The notes under the pieces are model-generated. The model was given only the letters and a program-made list of their open reading frames with translations, did no database searches and was not told the DNA's origin. A program made the translations under genes and the position numbers. From Setaria digitata (taxonomy: Eukaryota; Nematoda; Chromadorea; Rhabditida; Setariidae): DNA of 63,473 bases. The DNA is taken from assembly GCA_003640385.1 (NCBI GenBank), contig RCAB01000376.1, forward strand, positions 1 to 63,473, written 5' to 3'. Positions 37,521 to 48,093 of the stretch are shown here, in pieces (the first letter of the stretch is position 1; each line of letters opens with the position of its first letter).

Positions 37521-39689
37521 ATGAATAAAGAATTGGAGAGCACGAAAATATCGGAAGTAGCAGCTGGTGATCAATGGAAAGGTGATGATAAAGATAAAGG
37601 GATGGTAATTAGCTCATTAAATGATCTGAAAGTGATTTTTCATAATTTGCTACATCCAAAGGACAACAGAACTGTTGATCAGGCATTCCAGCAGTTAGAA
37701 CAAAAAACACATTTGGAACGAGAAAAGGTAACTTTTATTTTTTCATTTATTTTTTTTTTTTTAGCTATCATTTATAACTGACTTGTAGGTTTTCTTACAA
37801 TAGTCGGTTAAAATTATTATTATTATTTTTTTCTAATAAAGTTGACCAATAAATAAATGATAAGGAAGTTTGCAATTTTCCTTAAGTAAATGAGATAGAG
37901 AATTAAATTAGTGAAAAGCAGATTTATTTTGATTTTGAATTTTCGGATTTGAAGGATGATAATGAGACATAAATAAAGCCAAAAACTTGACAGCTTTGGA
38001 ATTCCTAGATTAGAAAATTTTAGATATTAGACAAAAATGTTTGAGTTGACAAATCATGATTTGGTGAACAGAATGAGCCATAGGGAAACCGTTTCTTCCT
38101 TTTCCTTTTCTTCATTTTTTTTTTACTTGCAAGATTATTTTTATTCGAAATTGATGGTTTTTTTTTTTCGCTTTCCGTAATTAAAAGTATTTTTTTTTTT
38201 TGTGACACTATGATGAAATATGCAGATTGCATGAAATTCATACTGTGTTCATAGTTCTTGAATTGCAAACCAAAATTTATCACTCTGATTGCCAATTCGA
38301 AATATATTAAATTGCTATTTTTAGAAATTTTATTTTATTATTTGATTTACACTTATATGTTTTCCATGCCATATATTTTTCATACCCTGTCATTTTTATT
38401 ATCCCCCTATCACGTTTTATATTTCATTGAAATATTTGCACTAATAATTCAGTAAACTGTGAAAGATTTAAGAATTATAATTGCACTTAAGCATTATTTT
38501 CATTAAAGCTCTCGAGAAAATGCATCCCATTTTTTTTTTTAGTTTTAGTTTTTACCTCTTCTATGTATCTTCTATGTAAGTTCGTTCCTTACATATCCAC
38601 TCTAAGATTTTTAGTTATAAGCAATCGATTTAGGGTATTATCATTTATTAATTTGTGAAAATTTCAGATAGCTTATGCTGTTATTGGTATCGCTGTACTA
38701 TATATGGTTTTCGGGGCTTTCGCAAAACTGATGTGTAATTCTGTTGGTTTCGTATATCCTGCATATGCCTCTGTTAAGGTGCTGACTACTTTATAAAAAG
38801 TTCAAATTATATAAGTAAATTTTTTTTTCTCGAGTTTAATCCATCCGAGAAATACGTACATTAATTTTGAGGTGTTTCTGGATTTAAGTGTTGTAATAGC
38901 GTTCGAATTAAGGGGAAAGTTTGAAAATAAGTTCAGAAATGGTCTTGGTACTTGTATAATAGATTTTGAATCATGTTATTGGCCTTCATGAAAAAAGATG
39001 CATGGCTATTTGTTGTTTCATTAAATTATGATTATTCTGGTTTTGTTTAAAAAAAAAAAAAAAAAAAATTTGAATAGGAAAAAGAAGAAAAACCCAAATG
39101 AATATAATCAAGTTTCTTTTTTTGGGCCATTCGAACGGCACAAAAAACCGACGATACGCATTGGCTCATTTATTGGACAGTTTTTGCGGCTTTTTCAATG
39201 ATTGATTTCTTTGCCGAAATATTATTAAGCTATTTTCCTGTTTACTGGGTTCTTAAGGTAAGTTACTGTTTCCCATATGAACATTCCTGTCATCGAATTG
39301 GAATATGCAATATAAATCTATGATTTAGGAGGAATTAATTATGATGTAAAGTTATTTTATTAGCTCTTTGTAAGTGTACCCATAGTTTAGTTACTATGTC
39401 TGATGCATATTTGCGGTAAATGTAATTGCAAAAATTAATTTTCATTTAGGTTATATTAGACGAGAATTTCATACAGTTAAGAGATTAAGAGAATATGAAT
39501 AACGTTTGGGCTGTTGTCATCATCATTATAGTAAAAGTAAATTTAGTCTTATTTTAGGCATTATTTCTGCTTTATCTGTATTTGCCACAAACCTATGGCG
39601 CAATTGTTTTGTATGATCGATTTTTGGATCCAACAATTACAAAAGTAGAAATTTGGTACAAACAGTATGGCGAAAAAAAGAGTGAATAA
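37521..39689 (+). CDS. yop-1: YOP-1/REEP5-type ER membrane-shaping protein
   Basis: Exons: 37521-37727, 38668-38778, 39126-39257, 39558-39689, giving 193 residues. The N-terminus is cytosolic and charged (about 70 residues). Next is the TB2/DP1/HVA22 domain: two hydrophobic hairpins, the conserved GFVYPAYASVKAI, then DDTHWLIYWTVFA, FPVYWVLK and the closing LYLPQTYGAIVLYDRF. The family (yeast Yop1, REEP5/6) inserts wedge-like hairpins that curve ER tubules. Length agrees with REEP5 (about 190). The ATG sits 2 nt after TTGCAG, so the 5' end is probably trans-spliced or preceded by a non-coding exon. The 3' splice site of intron 2 reads TTTTTTTGG before GCC rather than AG (see findings). AATAAA is at 40208. 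Confidence 0.93.
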
Positions 39690-41035
39690 GATATTAATGA
39701 TGATGATACATTGTATTTCATTCTTTTTTTTCTTTTTTTTTCTGAAAAAAAGCAATTACGGTGATTTCTTATCTTTTTTTTTATTTTTATTTTTATTTTA
39801 ATGAAAAAAAAAATGTATTTGTTCTCATCACTATTGTATTAAATGAAAAAATTGTTTATTTTTTTTTCCTTTTTTTTATACCAGTGGTTTGTCTTTTTTT
39901 TTTTCTCATAAAAGGGGTGAAACTTCTCTCTATATATAATTTTTTGTAGCTTTTATGTTAAGCATTTTCATCTTAAATTCTACGACATATTGAGACATCT
40001 GAATTGAATTACTTTCACGTGTATATTTAACTTTTCTTTTTTTCTTTTGATTACATACAATGCTTGAAATGCTTCTTTTCATTTTTTTTTTCTTTCTTTT
40101 TTTTTTTTTTTTTCCAAATGTTAGTGATAATAATGATTAAGATGGAAATTTTATTGCACGTCGGGCCTTTATTTTTCTTTTTTTTTTTTTTTTTTTGGAT
40201 TAAAACTAATAAAGATTGTTCACTTTTATCACTGATAAATTTAACAATTTGTTTGTATATTAATACAGTGATCATTTGCTGTATCAAGTAAGAGAAAAAA
40301 AAAGAAATTAAGAAGAAGGAAAAATGAGTCGTATTTTAGCATTGATTATTTCCTTTTTTAAAGTTGTACGAAGATTTACAAATTTACACATCTTTTATTT
40401 ATTTATTTTTTTTGAACTAAATTTGCAAATTACTCCTTTCAATGTTTTAAATAATCATTTATTTACTCATTTATAGCATAACCAGTTTTTTTTTTCTTTT
40501 TCTTGCTGTCTATTTGCTTATATCCTAAATTATTTCTAAGGATCAGTTTCTTAAAAGAAAAAAAAAAAAAAAAAAGTACAAGAGAAAAACGCTTTCCAAT
40601 GAAATAATTGGGAATATCAAAATTGAAAGTTTTTTTTTTTTAAATGATTTATGAAAGGTCAGTAGTTTTGAATAATTCCCATTAGAGGTCATAGCAATTC
40701 GTCAAACAGGAAATTGTTGTACATTAGCAATTGCAATCTTATTTTTTTTTTTTTTTTNNNNNTTTTTTTTTTTTTTTTCAGCTTTTACAATATTTTTTCT
40801 TTTTTACATTTTCTGTAAAAACACCCTCACTTTTTGTCATTTCTGATTACAATTTTTTTTTTTGTTTTGTTTTTTTTTTTGGTGTAATTAGCAAATTTTA
40901 AAATGTTCTTCAAAAAGTTTCAANAATTACAATTTTTTTTTTTGGTGTAATTAGCAAATTTTAAAATGTTCTTCAAAAAGTTTCAAATCATTTCGTCTTG
41001 TAGTTTTATCCTATCTTGTAGTTTACCTAATTTCG
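39690..41035. other. Convergent intergenic region
   Basis: The 3'UTR of yop-1 is followed by poly-T tracts, a five-base N gap inside poly-T (40758-40762), and an N at 40924 flanked by direct copies of a ~60-bp segment. No gene is supported on the plus strand. Confidence 0.5.
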
Positions 41036-42650
41036 CTAGGCTGTTCGAAAACATACTCTGCAACTAGTGCATGCAAAGAAGCCGAAAATTTTGCACGCCA
41101 AGCAAATGATAAGTGGAATGAAACAGCAGCCAAATATAATTGTTATCATTATCATTGCTATAACAGATCTGAAAGCAAGATTTTTTTTTTCTGCATTTAA
41201 AAAATTTTAAATCTTTACTCTCATAGTTGATGGAATTGATTGGAAAAATTACTAATTAGTACATAATTGAAATAATCAATTTAGCTTTTGGTGGACAATG
41301 ATAATATATGTAGTTGAAATAAATTAAACTAGTTTAATTTTAAATAATCAATTTATACTGGCTTTTTTTTTTGATTAACTTACAATGTCCATGATTCAAA
41401 TTCGATTGTTTCATCGGTTTCATTTGGTTGTGCCCTTTTTAATACAACATAAATTGTTCGTTTAAATTTCAAAAAATAATTTTTTGCTACTCCATACCAA
41501 TAATGATTATTATCATTATTACTATAAACAGGCTTTCGTATCGTTGTTTCATTATCTTTTGGTTGATTTTTTACACTTCGGCTTGATAATCCATCTTCAT
41601 TTCGTATCTATTTTTATCATATAATTTATTTTATTTTTCTTTAAAAAATTTTAGTTGCAAAAAAAAAGAGAAAATGGAGATGAAGATGAAAATAAGAATA
41701 AGAAAAGAAATCAGTAATGTAATTTTCAAATTATGCAAATATTTGATCATAGTCTTTTATTTTGTTATATTTAAACAAATAAAAACTAAAAAAAAAAAAG
41801 GAATTAAATAAAAAATGCTCGAAATTTTTGAAGTTTGAAAATTTTTTTTGCATGCATCATTATAAAATAGGGAATTAATTTTTTTGTATAAAGGATATAA
41901 TGAACTATTTGATTGTAATCGAATTGTTTCTCAGAAAATTGACATGATAATAAAAATTTTGAATTTTAGCAGAGATTACATCATCTTTCAAACAGTTAAC
42001 TAAAATAATTTTTGTTTTGCCTAATTAATAATGCTTTTTTAAAAAAAAAATTTTCATCATTATAAACTGTTCAGATAAAACTTTTCAAGGATTCTGTTTA
42101 CAATAGAGCTACTATAATATTAATTAGATCTCAGATTGGTACTAATGAAATTTTGAATTGATAATACTCGAATGCATCGTGATTGCTACCACACTTTCTC
42201 ATTCCTAATTAGTGATAAGTAAAAGACTGAATTTTACTCATTTTGAAAATTAATTAACAATAAAATGCAAAAAACTTACATCAATGTTTATATCATTAGC
42301 AAATGAGAATGCTGTTATCAGTAATAATGATGAAATAATTATTGTAACCAATGATGCCGAATCAGTTATCACTGAAATGGTATTTAAATCAATCTTGTGA
42401 TAATCATTACACATAATAATTGATTGAATCAAATGAATTTTATTTCAGGATTTTGTTTTAGATCTAAATAATATGCACTAGTAGTATAATTTATGCAAAA
42501 TTTCTAATAATTTTCATCATACTCTATCAATAACATGATATATATTGTATATAGTTATATAAATACTTATCATCGATCATTATTCTAATTTTTATCAATT
42601 ATTGTTGTTGCTTATCAATATTATTTATCATGATTACATACATACATACG

Positions 42651-42681
<31 letters not shown>

Positions 42682-42782
42682 NACTATATATATTTGGAAA
42701 AGTTACAATCGTGGCAGAATTTTATTTTTTTAGTTTCTTTGCTACTAAAAATATTAAGCAAAAAAAGCTTACCAGTCGCCAT
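41036..42782 (-). CDS. Unrecognised small type-I membrane protein with Cys-rich tail
   Basis: Minus-strand exons: 42782-42773 (ATGGCGACTG), 42371-42280, 41607-41384, 41168-41036. All three junctions are phase-consistent and total 153 codons. The sequence gives a signal peptide (SLVTIIISSLLLITAFSFA) and an ectodomain of about 75 residues with one N-glycosylation-type NET and no cysteines. A transmembrane helix follows (VIAMIMITIIFGCCFIPLII). The tail is short, basic and Cys-rich (CLACKIF, CTSCRVCF), with several cysteines suitable for palmitoylation. A TAA lies exactly within the GTAAGTT donor of exon 3, so an unspliced form would end after ESWTL as a secreted protein of about 109 residues. 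I know no family for it, so the function is unassigned. It is convergent with yop-1. Confidence 0.62.
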
Positions 42783-44823
42783 TAATGTCAGTATGAACAA
42801 TGAAATGCTGATTGATTTCGACGTTTGTAATTAAGAAATTTATTAAATTTTGCATTTTTTTTTTCTTTTTTTGAGGAGGACAATTCATTTCAATTTAAAC
42901 ATTTTTGGATCAAATTAAAATTGTAATATTGGAATTGCTTTTGAGTTTATTTATGCATGGATAAAAAGATATCAGTAGAAATTATGCGGTTTTTTGGATA
43001 GTCAGTTAGTAAAATGATTTTAAATCTAGTCTTTTTTAATTATCGCAATAAATGAGCATGTGCGGGGAATTTCTGAAAAAACAGCTAAATATCAAGTTTT
43101 TTTTTCCTTTTTGAATAAATTGCATTTTGCGCAATTTCTTAATTGTCAATTAAACCAGTTCTTTGTATTTTAATTTCATATTGATATATTTTAGTTCAAG
43201 TATCTCTTACAAGTGTTTGAATGTACAAGAAGCTAGCTTGTGATCTCCAAACTGCCATTAATTAAGGAAAATAAAAACAATTTGGATGACAAAAGAAGAC
43301 AAATTTAATTTCTCTAATTATTTTTTAAGCAATGTTAGCATTTTGCCTTCTTTCAAACATAATTAAAGTGTTTTCAATTTTTTTATTTTTATTTTTTTGT
43401 TATTCCGCAAAAACATTGGTGATTTCTGTTATTAATTTTTCACATCAATATGGAAAAAGATATTGGAAATAAATTTTTAAAATTTTTCCCAATTTATTTC
43501 AATGTATATTTACAGTTTTTTCAAACTGCGATTTAATTTAAATTTACTTTTTTTTCCCCCTTCTCGTCAATTCTACCAATAATTTTTTTTGTTATAGACG
43601 AAATATTGCAAAAAAAAGAAAAAAAAATTTTTAAAAAAAAAAAAAAAATTCTATTATCATGTGAATTCTTTGCACTTTTCCAATTTCGCATAATTTTCTA
43701 CAAAAAAAAAAACCAAAAAAAAAACCAAAAAAAAAGAAAACTGTCTTTTTTTTTTCTCAAATTATTCAAAATTACTTATTTTTATTGTCTTCTCCAAATT
43801 GTTTAATGCAGTAAAAGTTTTATTTCGGACATTATTAAATAGATTTTTTCCTTCTGCTTTCGACTACATTCAATCAGTTTCTGCAGAAGCTTTTGAAAGA
43901 TGATATAATATTAGAAGATATTATTTGTAACTATTTTTATTTTTCAATTAATAGCATTAAATTGAACCACATAAAATAGCATTTGTTTCAGGCCTAGATT
44001 GAAGCATTTCTCTTTTATATTGAGTTATTTGATTTGAGCTTGTACTGAAATATTATTGGAACCTCTCTATGCATTATTGCATTATATTTGCACCAAGACT
44101 AGACTAGTTAGCAATGATTAGTTTGTATTGTAATACAATTAAAAATTGCATCTAAAAAAAAAAAAAAAAATTGTTAAAATTATTGAAAAATTGATAAAGA
44201 TTGTTAGAAAAAAAAAAAATGAAATTTTATTTGAAATGATAGAATTTTTACAATGGTAGTTTGTTTTGCTGTTTTTGCTTGAAAAAATAAGCAAATGAAA
44301 GATGCAAACAGCAAATTACTAATTAATGTTTAATTATCACTTCAGTAACTTATTTTATTCTTTCAATAATTTTATAATCATATAATTTTTTTTGCCATTA
44401 ATCTTAATTGTTTTACTTCCAACTTCATTTATCAATATTTAAATACTTTAGGATAGATAACATCTTTTCCTACTTTTCCTTTGAAAGTATTTTTAAATTT
44501 TAAAGGAAAAGTAGGAAAAGGTTTAAAAATTTTTAATTGTATTTTATTTCAGTTATCTATGAAAATGAATAAATTGAAAAATTTTTTAAATTTGCTACGG
44601 AAATTTTGAAATTGAAAGGATGCAAATTAGGCAAATGCATGAGAAGATGATTGGAATAAAATATAAATTAAACGGGTTTAAAAACAAAAAAAAAAAAAAA
44701 AAGAAATGGAGAAGAAAAAATTTTAATTAATTTTATCAATTATTAACTAATATTTTATTGAGTTATTAACATTTAATTGTAAATAAATGCATGGCATATC
44801 ATTCTTTTTCTTTGCAAGATTTG
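42783..44823. other. Intergenic between two minus-strand genes
   Basis: AT-rich with poly-A/T tracts and no coding exon. A perfect 19-bp hairpin lies at 44464-44520. Confidence 0.5.
44464..44520. repeat. Perfect 19-bp inverted repeat (hairpin)
   Basis: CTTTTCCTACTTTTCCTTT at 44464-44482 is exactly complementary to 44502-44520, with a 19-nt loop and G-T wobbles just beyond both ends. It lies about 300 bp downstream of the F-box gene stop. It could fold in a 3' transcript, or could be a small-RNA precursor. Confidence 0.8.
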
Positions 44824-46696
44824 TTAATCGACTTGTAAAGTTTGAAGATAGGGAAATAATTTTAGTAATTTAGCAAGAAGATCAATATGTTCCTCGGGTA
44901 GTTGACCTTTTTTTTCCATTTCCGCAAAGTTTGGCAATGAAATTTGCAAAAAATTACGAATTTTTTGAAATGGCCGCACACTTCGCATCTTATTTTGCCT
45001 AAAAATTTTATTAGTAATTTATAACAATATGAATTAGAACTAATTACTATAATTGAAAGTGATTAAGGAAAAATTGCTAATTAATACGATATAATTTCGT
45101 AATATCTTTAATGTTAATTTTTTTTTTTTTGGTATGGGGTAGACTGGAACTGTAATAATCTAATTTCTATTTTATTTCATTACCTGTCACAATGATTTCA
45201 AACAAATATGCCTTTTGAATTAATATGGCCGAAATTGAACTAGTGCATAGTAATTTGGCAACAAANTTATTTCATTACCTGTCACAATGATTTCAAACAA
45301 ATATGTCTTTTGAATTAATATGGCCGAAATTGAACTAGTGCATAGTAATTTGGCAACAAAAATAAAAATAGTAACAATAATAATAATACTAATAATAATA
45401 GTAATAATAATAATAGTAACAATAATAATAATACTAATATAATAGTAATGATAATAATAATAACAATAATGATAATAATAACAATAATAATAATAACAAC
45501 AATAATGATAATAATAATAATACAGTAAATTGGAATTATGATAATGTAATTTCCAATTTATTTTAATTCCTGTCATATTGATGATATTAATCAAATGTGT
45601 TTTTTTTTTATGATTTTGAATTAGTNCAGTAATGATAATAATAATAACAATAATGATAATAATAATAATACAGTAAATTGGAATTATGATAATGTAATTT
45701 CCAATTTATTTTAATTCCTGTCATATTGATGATATTAATCAAATGTGTTTTTTTTTTATGATTTTGAATTAGTGTCATCGAAATTGAATTAATACAAGTA
45801 ATTTAGTAATAACATAGTAAATTTAAAAATTGTAATAATATAATTTCTATTTTATTTGGATATTTCGTTTTTTTTTTTTTTCCCTTGGTTGAAGTAATTT
45901 GAATTTTCTAACTTCAAATTTTCATGCTTTAGAAAGATTTCATTTGGCAGAAATGCAGCCGCATACGTAATTGCAATTGATGAAAGTTTGCTGCATGCAT
46001 GCGAGAAATATTTCAATTCATCGTACTCCATCATGCAACCACGTAAATCCAAATGCTTTACTGCACCAAAAATTTGCTTTGCTGATCTTAAACTTTTATT
46101 AATTAATTAATTAAATTTTTATTAGTTAATTTGATCGGTTAAAAACAAAATTAATAATTGTAATAATAATTAAAAATTGTTTTCTCATACATTTTTCTAG
46201 AAAAAAAAAAAAAAAAAAAGGAAGAAAGAGGAAAAAAAATCTCATTTAAATGCTTTAATTAAGGCATAAAAAAAAAGTATGCTATCCAATGAATCTGAAA
46301 TTAACTAGAAAAACGAAATGAAAGGAATGAAAAATTCATTCTCAATGGTTTTTCTGTAATTAATCCAAAAAAAAAAAAAGAAAAAAGAAAAGAAAAGAAA
46401 AAAGATAGTAACACATCATTATAATTTGGCTAGCACTAATGTTTATAACTACTAAGTAGACTAGACTAAATAAATTAATTCGTTAACTTAGCATCGGAAT
46501 TTCGTTTTAATTTTTTTTTTTTTTTTTATTAGCTAATAATAGATTCAGGCAGAGTGTTGCATTATGGACAGATGTGCTATATTAATTATGAGCCTATTCC
46601 AATTCATCAGTAAGAGTTTGTAACTAATTCAATAGGAACTTTGCAATTCTATTGGCTTCCTAATATCCTTCAATTTGCCATTGCCTTTGTTCTTCT

Positions 46697-46730
<34 letters not shown>

Positions 46731-48093
46731 CTATTTCATTAAATCTTGAAATTATTCTAAAATTTTAATCTGAAATAAATTAAAATTATTATAAGAAATA
46801 AAATGGCAAACTTTTTCGTGCGATATTCGATATCACGCAAATCTTGTACATGCAATGAACAAATAGGTTGAAAACGAACGTTACGTAATGCAAAATCAGG
46901 CATTAAACGTAAAACCTGACCAATTTCATTACGTATAGCGTGTAGAGAACATTGCTCGTCTCTGTTCATAAATGAAAAAGTTTGCTTCATTAAAATACCA
47001 ATATGAAGCTCCGTACGTGTATCCCAGTATAATTTTACAGCCTGTATATGTAGAATTCAATTTCTACGTGTTTCTCATAATGCAATTTGCAGCTTATAAC
47101 GTGCAGAATCACTTACTACGTGTATATTGCAATATAATTTAAGAGCTTATGACGTGCAGAATTAGTTTCTACGTGTATAATGCAATATAATTTTACAACT
47201 TACAACGTGCAAAATCACTTATTACGTGTATATCGCAGTATAATTTTTTTTTTTTTTTATTTATAGCTTATGACGTGCAGAATTAGTTTCTACGTGTATA
47301 ATGCAATATAATTTTACAACTTACAACGTGCAAAATCACTTATTACGTGTATATCGCAGTATAATTTTTTTTTTTTTTTATTTATAGCTTATGACGTGCA
47401 GAATTAGTTTCTACGTGTATAATGCAATATAATTTTACAACTTACAACGTGCAAAATCACTTATTACGTGTATATCGCAGTATAATTTTTTTTTTTTTTT
47501 ATTTATAGCTTATGACGTGCAGAATTAGTTTCTACGTGTATAATGCAATATAATTTTACAACTTACAACGTGCAAAATCACTTATTACGTGTATATCGCA
47601 GTATAATTTTTTTTTTTTTTTATTTATAGCTTATGACGTGCAGAATTAGTTTCTACGTGTATAATGCAATATAATTTTACAACTTACAACGTGCAAAATC
47701 ACTTATTACGTGTATATCGCAGTATAATTTTTTTTTATTTATAGGTTATGACGTGCAGAATTGCTTATTACGTGTATTCCTAATGTTTATGGCGTGCAAA
47801 AAATTAGCTATTATGTGCACTCCAGAATAATTTTTTAGTCTGTAAACTTATACAAAAGAAATTGATACATCGCTTTCAGTGTAGCTGACCTGAGAAAGTA
47901 GCAATAATGAGTAAATTGTAAATTGTATATTTTGATGTTAATTAGAGGAATAATTAACCTTTCTAGCAGCTCTGCAACTTTTGGCAAAACTTTTCTGATC
48001 GATTAGATTTAAATTTGATGCAATTTGTGTTAACAAAATCAATGGTAATTTTTGTAAATTAAACATTAATGCACCATTTTCCGATCTAATCAT
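44824..48093 (-). CDS. F-box protein with LRR-like C-terminus
   Basis: Minus-strand exons: 48093-47959, 47041-about 46812, 46081-45913, 44998-44824 (stop). The start is the first in-frame ATG. An F-box follows directly: LPLILLTQIASNLN, then DQKSFAKSCRAARK, matching the LP-x-E/L-LL-xx-I-xx-L pattern that binds SKP1. The middle exon (AVKLYWDTRT...) has no known motif. The third reads like a leucine-rich repeat (AVKHLDLRGCMM, CSKLSSIAI), and the last ends with LLKLFPYLQTL. Such proteins act as substrate receptors of SCF ubiquitin ligases; the substrate is unknown. The second-to-third exon junction is not in phase as drawn, so a small exon is missing or a donor is mis-set. Intron 1 carries the 121-bp array. 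Confidence 0.7.
45130..45870. repeat. Degenerate tandem repeat with AAT microsatellites, containing N gaps
   Basis: Inside the last intron of the F-box gene, segments of the form GTAATTTCxATTTTATTTxxxTxCCTGTCAxxxTGAT and TTTGAATTAxTxxxGxCGAAATTGAA recur three or more times. They are separated by AATAATAAC/T arrays. Copies around N at 45266 and 45626 are nearly identical and probably artefactual; the others are diverged and real. Confidence 0.65.
47013..47760. repeat. 121-bp tandem array (two ~60-bp half-units) in F-box intron 1
   Basis: Full units start at 47145, 47266, 47387, 47508 and 47629, with a period of exactly 121 bp and near identity. A shortened sixth begins at 47744, and diverged ~60-bp monomers extend back from 47145 to the exon edge. 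Each unit holds four ACGTG pentamers (GACGTGCA, TACGTGTA, AACGTGCA, TACGTGTA). Half-units share ATAATTTT plus ACGTGTAT with the first bases of the neighbouring exon (47041-47013). Confidence 0.95.

Noticed and set aside
40976..41197. Plus-strand secreted Cys peptide gene
   Set aside because: It has no in-frame ATG, and the N-flanked duplication abuts it. The minus-strand exon fits a complete phased gene. It is kept only as a dual-strand observation.
45220..45594. 124-codon Tyr/Ile-rich ORF
   Set aside because: It is a translation of AAT microsatellites across an N.
47145..47760. CRISPR-like array
   Set aside because: The repeats are contiguous with no unique spacers, and the genome is nematode. 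This is an intronic tandem repeat.
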